Source: Phytomonospora sp040655735
GTDB taxonomy: Bacteria; Actinomycetota; Actinomycetes; Mycobacteriales; Micromonosporaceae
Reading direction: 5' to 3'
Assembly (NCBI RefSeq): GCF_040655735.1
Contig: NZ_JBFAKK010000003.1
Coordinates: 310,001-374,000, forward strand
DNA: 64,000 nucleotides
Below are positions 62,389 to 64,000 of the stretch, in pieces. The notes beneath the pieces were generated by a model. The model ran no database searches and was not told the origin of the DNA. It worked only from the letters and a program-made list of their open reading frames with translations. The first letter of the stretch is position 1, and every line of letters begins with the position of its first letter. Made by a program: the position numbers and the translations under genes.

Positions 62389-64000
62389 ATGGCGTTGCCC
62401 CCGGAACCCGACGATCCCCTCGTCGGAGCTCGCGCGGGTGTTCGCGCCGCGATGACCCGATTCGCGGGCGCTTTGCGTACCGCTGCCCGCCCCACGATCA
62501 CGGCGGTCCTCTGCGCGGGAGCCTGCGCGCCGATCGCCGCCGCCGTTTTAGGCAGCGGAGCCGCCGCCACGGCCGCGCTCGGCGTCCTCGGGGGAATCGG
62601 CGGCGGCACGCTCACCAACGTCGTCGCCGAGGCGATCAAAGGGCTCAGACGCGACCGAGGCGCGGACGGCACCCCGGCGGAGATCGAGGACGCACTGGCC
62701 GAGCGCTTCGACGCGCTGCTGGCCTCCGACGACGAGGACACGGCGGAAGCCCGGCAGGCCGTCGCGGAGATCCTCAAAGAGGTCCAGGCCGCCCGGATCG
62801 CCACGGAGTTCGCCGTCACAGCAGGCGACGAGGCGCTGCTCGATCTGCTCGTCAGTGAGTTCAGGGACCTGGGCGCGGCTTCCGAGGATTTCGCGTTCCT
62901 GCTGCGCGACACCCGCGAGGCCGTCGAGGAGACCCGGCAGGGCGTCCGACGACTGGAGCTGGCACAGCGGTCGGGCCACGACATCCTCCGCCGGCAATCG
63001 GTACTGCTCATGCAGATCCACCATCGGCTCGCCGCGGAATCCAGCGACGACGGGCACCGTGACCGGCTCCAGTCGCCCTACCGCGGCCTCCTTCCCTTCG
63101 GTGAGGAGCACCAGGACGTCTACTTCGGGCGGACGCGTGTGCTCTCCGAACTCATCGCCTACTGCGCCTCACGCATCGGATCGGGCGGGATGATCGCGGT
63201 CACCGGCGCATCCGGTGCCGGAAAGTCGTCACTGCTGCGCGCCGGGCTGATGCCGGAGTTTCGCAGAGGCGGGCTTCCCGTCGAAGGCGCGGAAGCCTGG
63301 CCTCAGCTGGCGCTGACTCCCGGAGGGGCACCTCTGGAGGCGTTCGCGGTCGCACTCGCCTCCATCGGCGGACCGGATGCCGTGGCGACACTCCGTTCCC
63401 TCACCGAGAAACCGGACCAGGCCCATCTCCTGGTGCGTCAGCGCCTGCCCGAACTCGGCGTCGGCGAACCCGCACGCCTGCTTCTGGTGGTCGACCAGTT
63501 CGAGGAGCTGTTCACTCTTGCCGGCGAGGATGAGCGGGACGCCTTCATCACCGTGGTCTTGTCGATAGCCCGCGACGACGCGGGCCTCGTGGTGTTCGCC
63601 CTGCGCGGCGACTTCGTCGACCGCTGCGCCACTGACCCGGGACTGGTGGAGGTTCTCCAGGACAACCTCTTCCTCGTATCCCCGATGAACTCCGGGGAGT
63701 TGAGACAGGCCGTCACCGGGCCGGCCGCCGTGGCCGGGCTCGATCTCGATCAGGGCTTGGCCGATGACATCATCGCCGACCTGCGAGGCGCGTCCGACGA
63801 CTCGGCGGCACTTCCGCTGCTGTCCCAGACGATGCTCTTGGTCTGGGAAGGCAGAACGCAGGGACGTCTCACTCGCCGCGCATACGGCTCATTCGGTGGC
63901 GTCGTGAACGCGGTGAGGGCCGGTGCCGAAGCGGTGTACAGGGCTCTTGGCGACCCGGATCAGCAGGCGGCCGCGCAGGACATGTTCCGGCGCCTGGTGA
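62389..64000 (+). CDS. nSTAND-type NTPase, N-terminal part (runs off the window)
   Basis: An open frame of 537 codons that continues past the right edge. The first 130 residues are a helical region with a glycine/alanine-rich hydrophobic segment (about 40-75). From about residue 225 comes an nSTAND1-type NTPase: SPYRGLLPFGEEHQDVYFGR, Walker A GASGAGKSSLLRAG (about 275), and Walker B LLLVVDQFEELF (about 365), then LRGDFVDRC and SGELRQAV. Proteins with this module usually carry WD40 or similar sensors at the C-terminus and act in signalling or defence. ATG 62389 starts the frame. Confidence 0.8.
   Translation, partial: MALPPEPDDPLVGARAGVRAAMTRFAGALRTAARPTITAVLCAGACAPIAAAVLGSGAAATAALGVLGGIGGGTLTNVVAEAIKGLRRDRGADGTPAEIEDALAERFDALLASDDEDTAEARQAVAEILKEVQAARIATEFAVTAGDEALLDLLVSEFRDLGAASEDFAFLLRDTREAVEETRQGVRRLELAQRSGHDILRRQSVLLMQIHHRLAAESSDDGHRDRLQSPYRGLLPFGEEHQDVYFGRTRVLSELIAYCASRIGSGGMIAVTGASGAGKSSLLRAGLMPEFRRGGLPVEGAEAWPQLALTPGGAPLEAFAVALASIGGPDAVATLRSLTEKPDQAHLLVRQRLPELGVGEPARLLLVVDQFEELFTLAGEDERDAFITVVLSIARDDAGLVVFALRGDFVDRCATDPGLVEVLQDNLFLVSPMNSGELRQAVTGPAAVAGLDLDQGLADDIIADLRGASDDSAALPLLSQTMLLVWEGRTQGRLTRRAYGSFGGVVNAVRAGAEAVYRALGDPDQQAAAQDMFRRLV

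Overview
The window is very GC-rich (about 70%), uses GTG and TTG starts often, and carries actinobacterial hallmarks: an sdhC-sdhA-sdhB operon of the cytochrome b558 type, XRE/DUF5753 plus DUF397 pairs, AICE-type conjugation genes and an argS-lysA-hom-thrC cluster. It comes from a filamentous-type actinomycete. The genus cannot be fixed from sequence alone.

Layout. (1) 1-10.8 kb is chromosomal: the end of a HAD hydrolase, a secreted beta-helix protein, succinate dehydrogenase divergent from a LysR regulator, small metabolic and regulatory genes, and a secreted S1 protease with a chitin-binding-like tail. (2) 10.87-15.41 kb is a decayed junction: a recombinase fragment, a pentapeptide-repeat membrane protein facing an AAA ATPase, and a frameshifted tyrosine integrase. 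(3) 15.5-33.0 kb is a defence island. It has a 5-methylcytosine methyltransferase with a Vsr endonuclease and an HNH-like zinc protein, then two convergent operons. The rightward one encodes a ParB-like protein, an SNF2 helicase and a DUF3883 protein. The leftward one has six genes with five successive 4-nt overlaps: two unknown proteins, a NERD-domain protein, an SF1 helicase, a DrmA-type helicase and a DrmB-type DUF1998 protein. This looks like a DISARM relative with a gene set matching neither textbook class. (4) 33,058-52,758 is a 19.7-kb integrated AICE flanked by perfect 46-bp repeats of the tRNA-Arg(CCG) 3' part. It has an integrase, excisionase, prim-pol, FtsK-like transfer protein, spread-type membrane proteins, an iteron-like array, a candidate transfer locus and a recurring operator. 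Its cargo includes a ScoMcrA-like HNH nuclease and a low-GC HEPN/dioxygenase gene pair. (5) 52.7-64 kb is chromosomal: tRNA-Arg, argS, lysA, hom, thrC, a gene broken by one in-frame stop, a TetR-controlled transporter, a MarR regulator and the start of an nSTAND-type NTPase that runs off the window.

How it fits together. tRNA-Arg(CCG) is an integration hotspot. A degenerate att-like module at 15.50-15.61 kb, repeated at 32.97-33.07 kb immediately before the AICE, suggests that the defence island was itself delivered to this site earlier and that the AICE inserted beside it later. In the defence island, the methyltransferase could mark self DNA, while the helicases and nuclease-like proteins act on unmodified invaders. 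That functional reading is inference.
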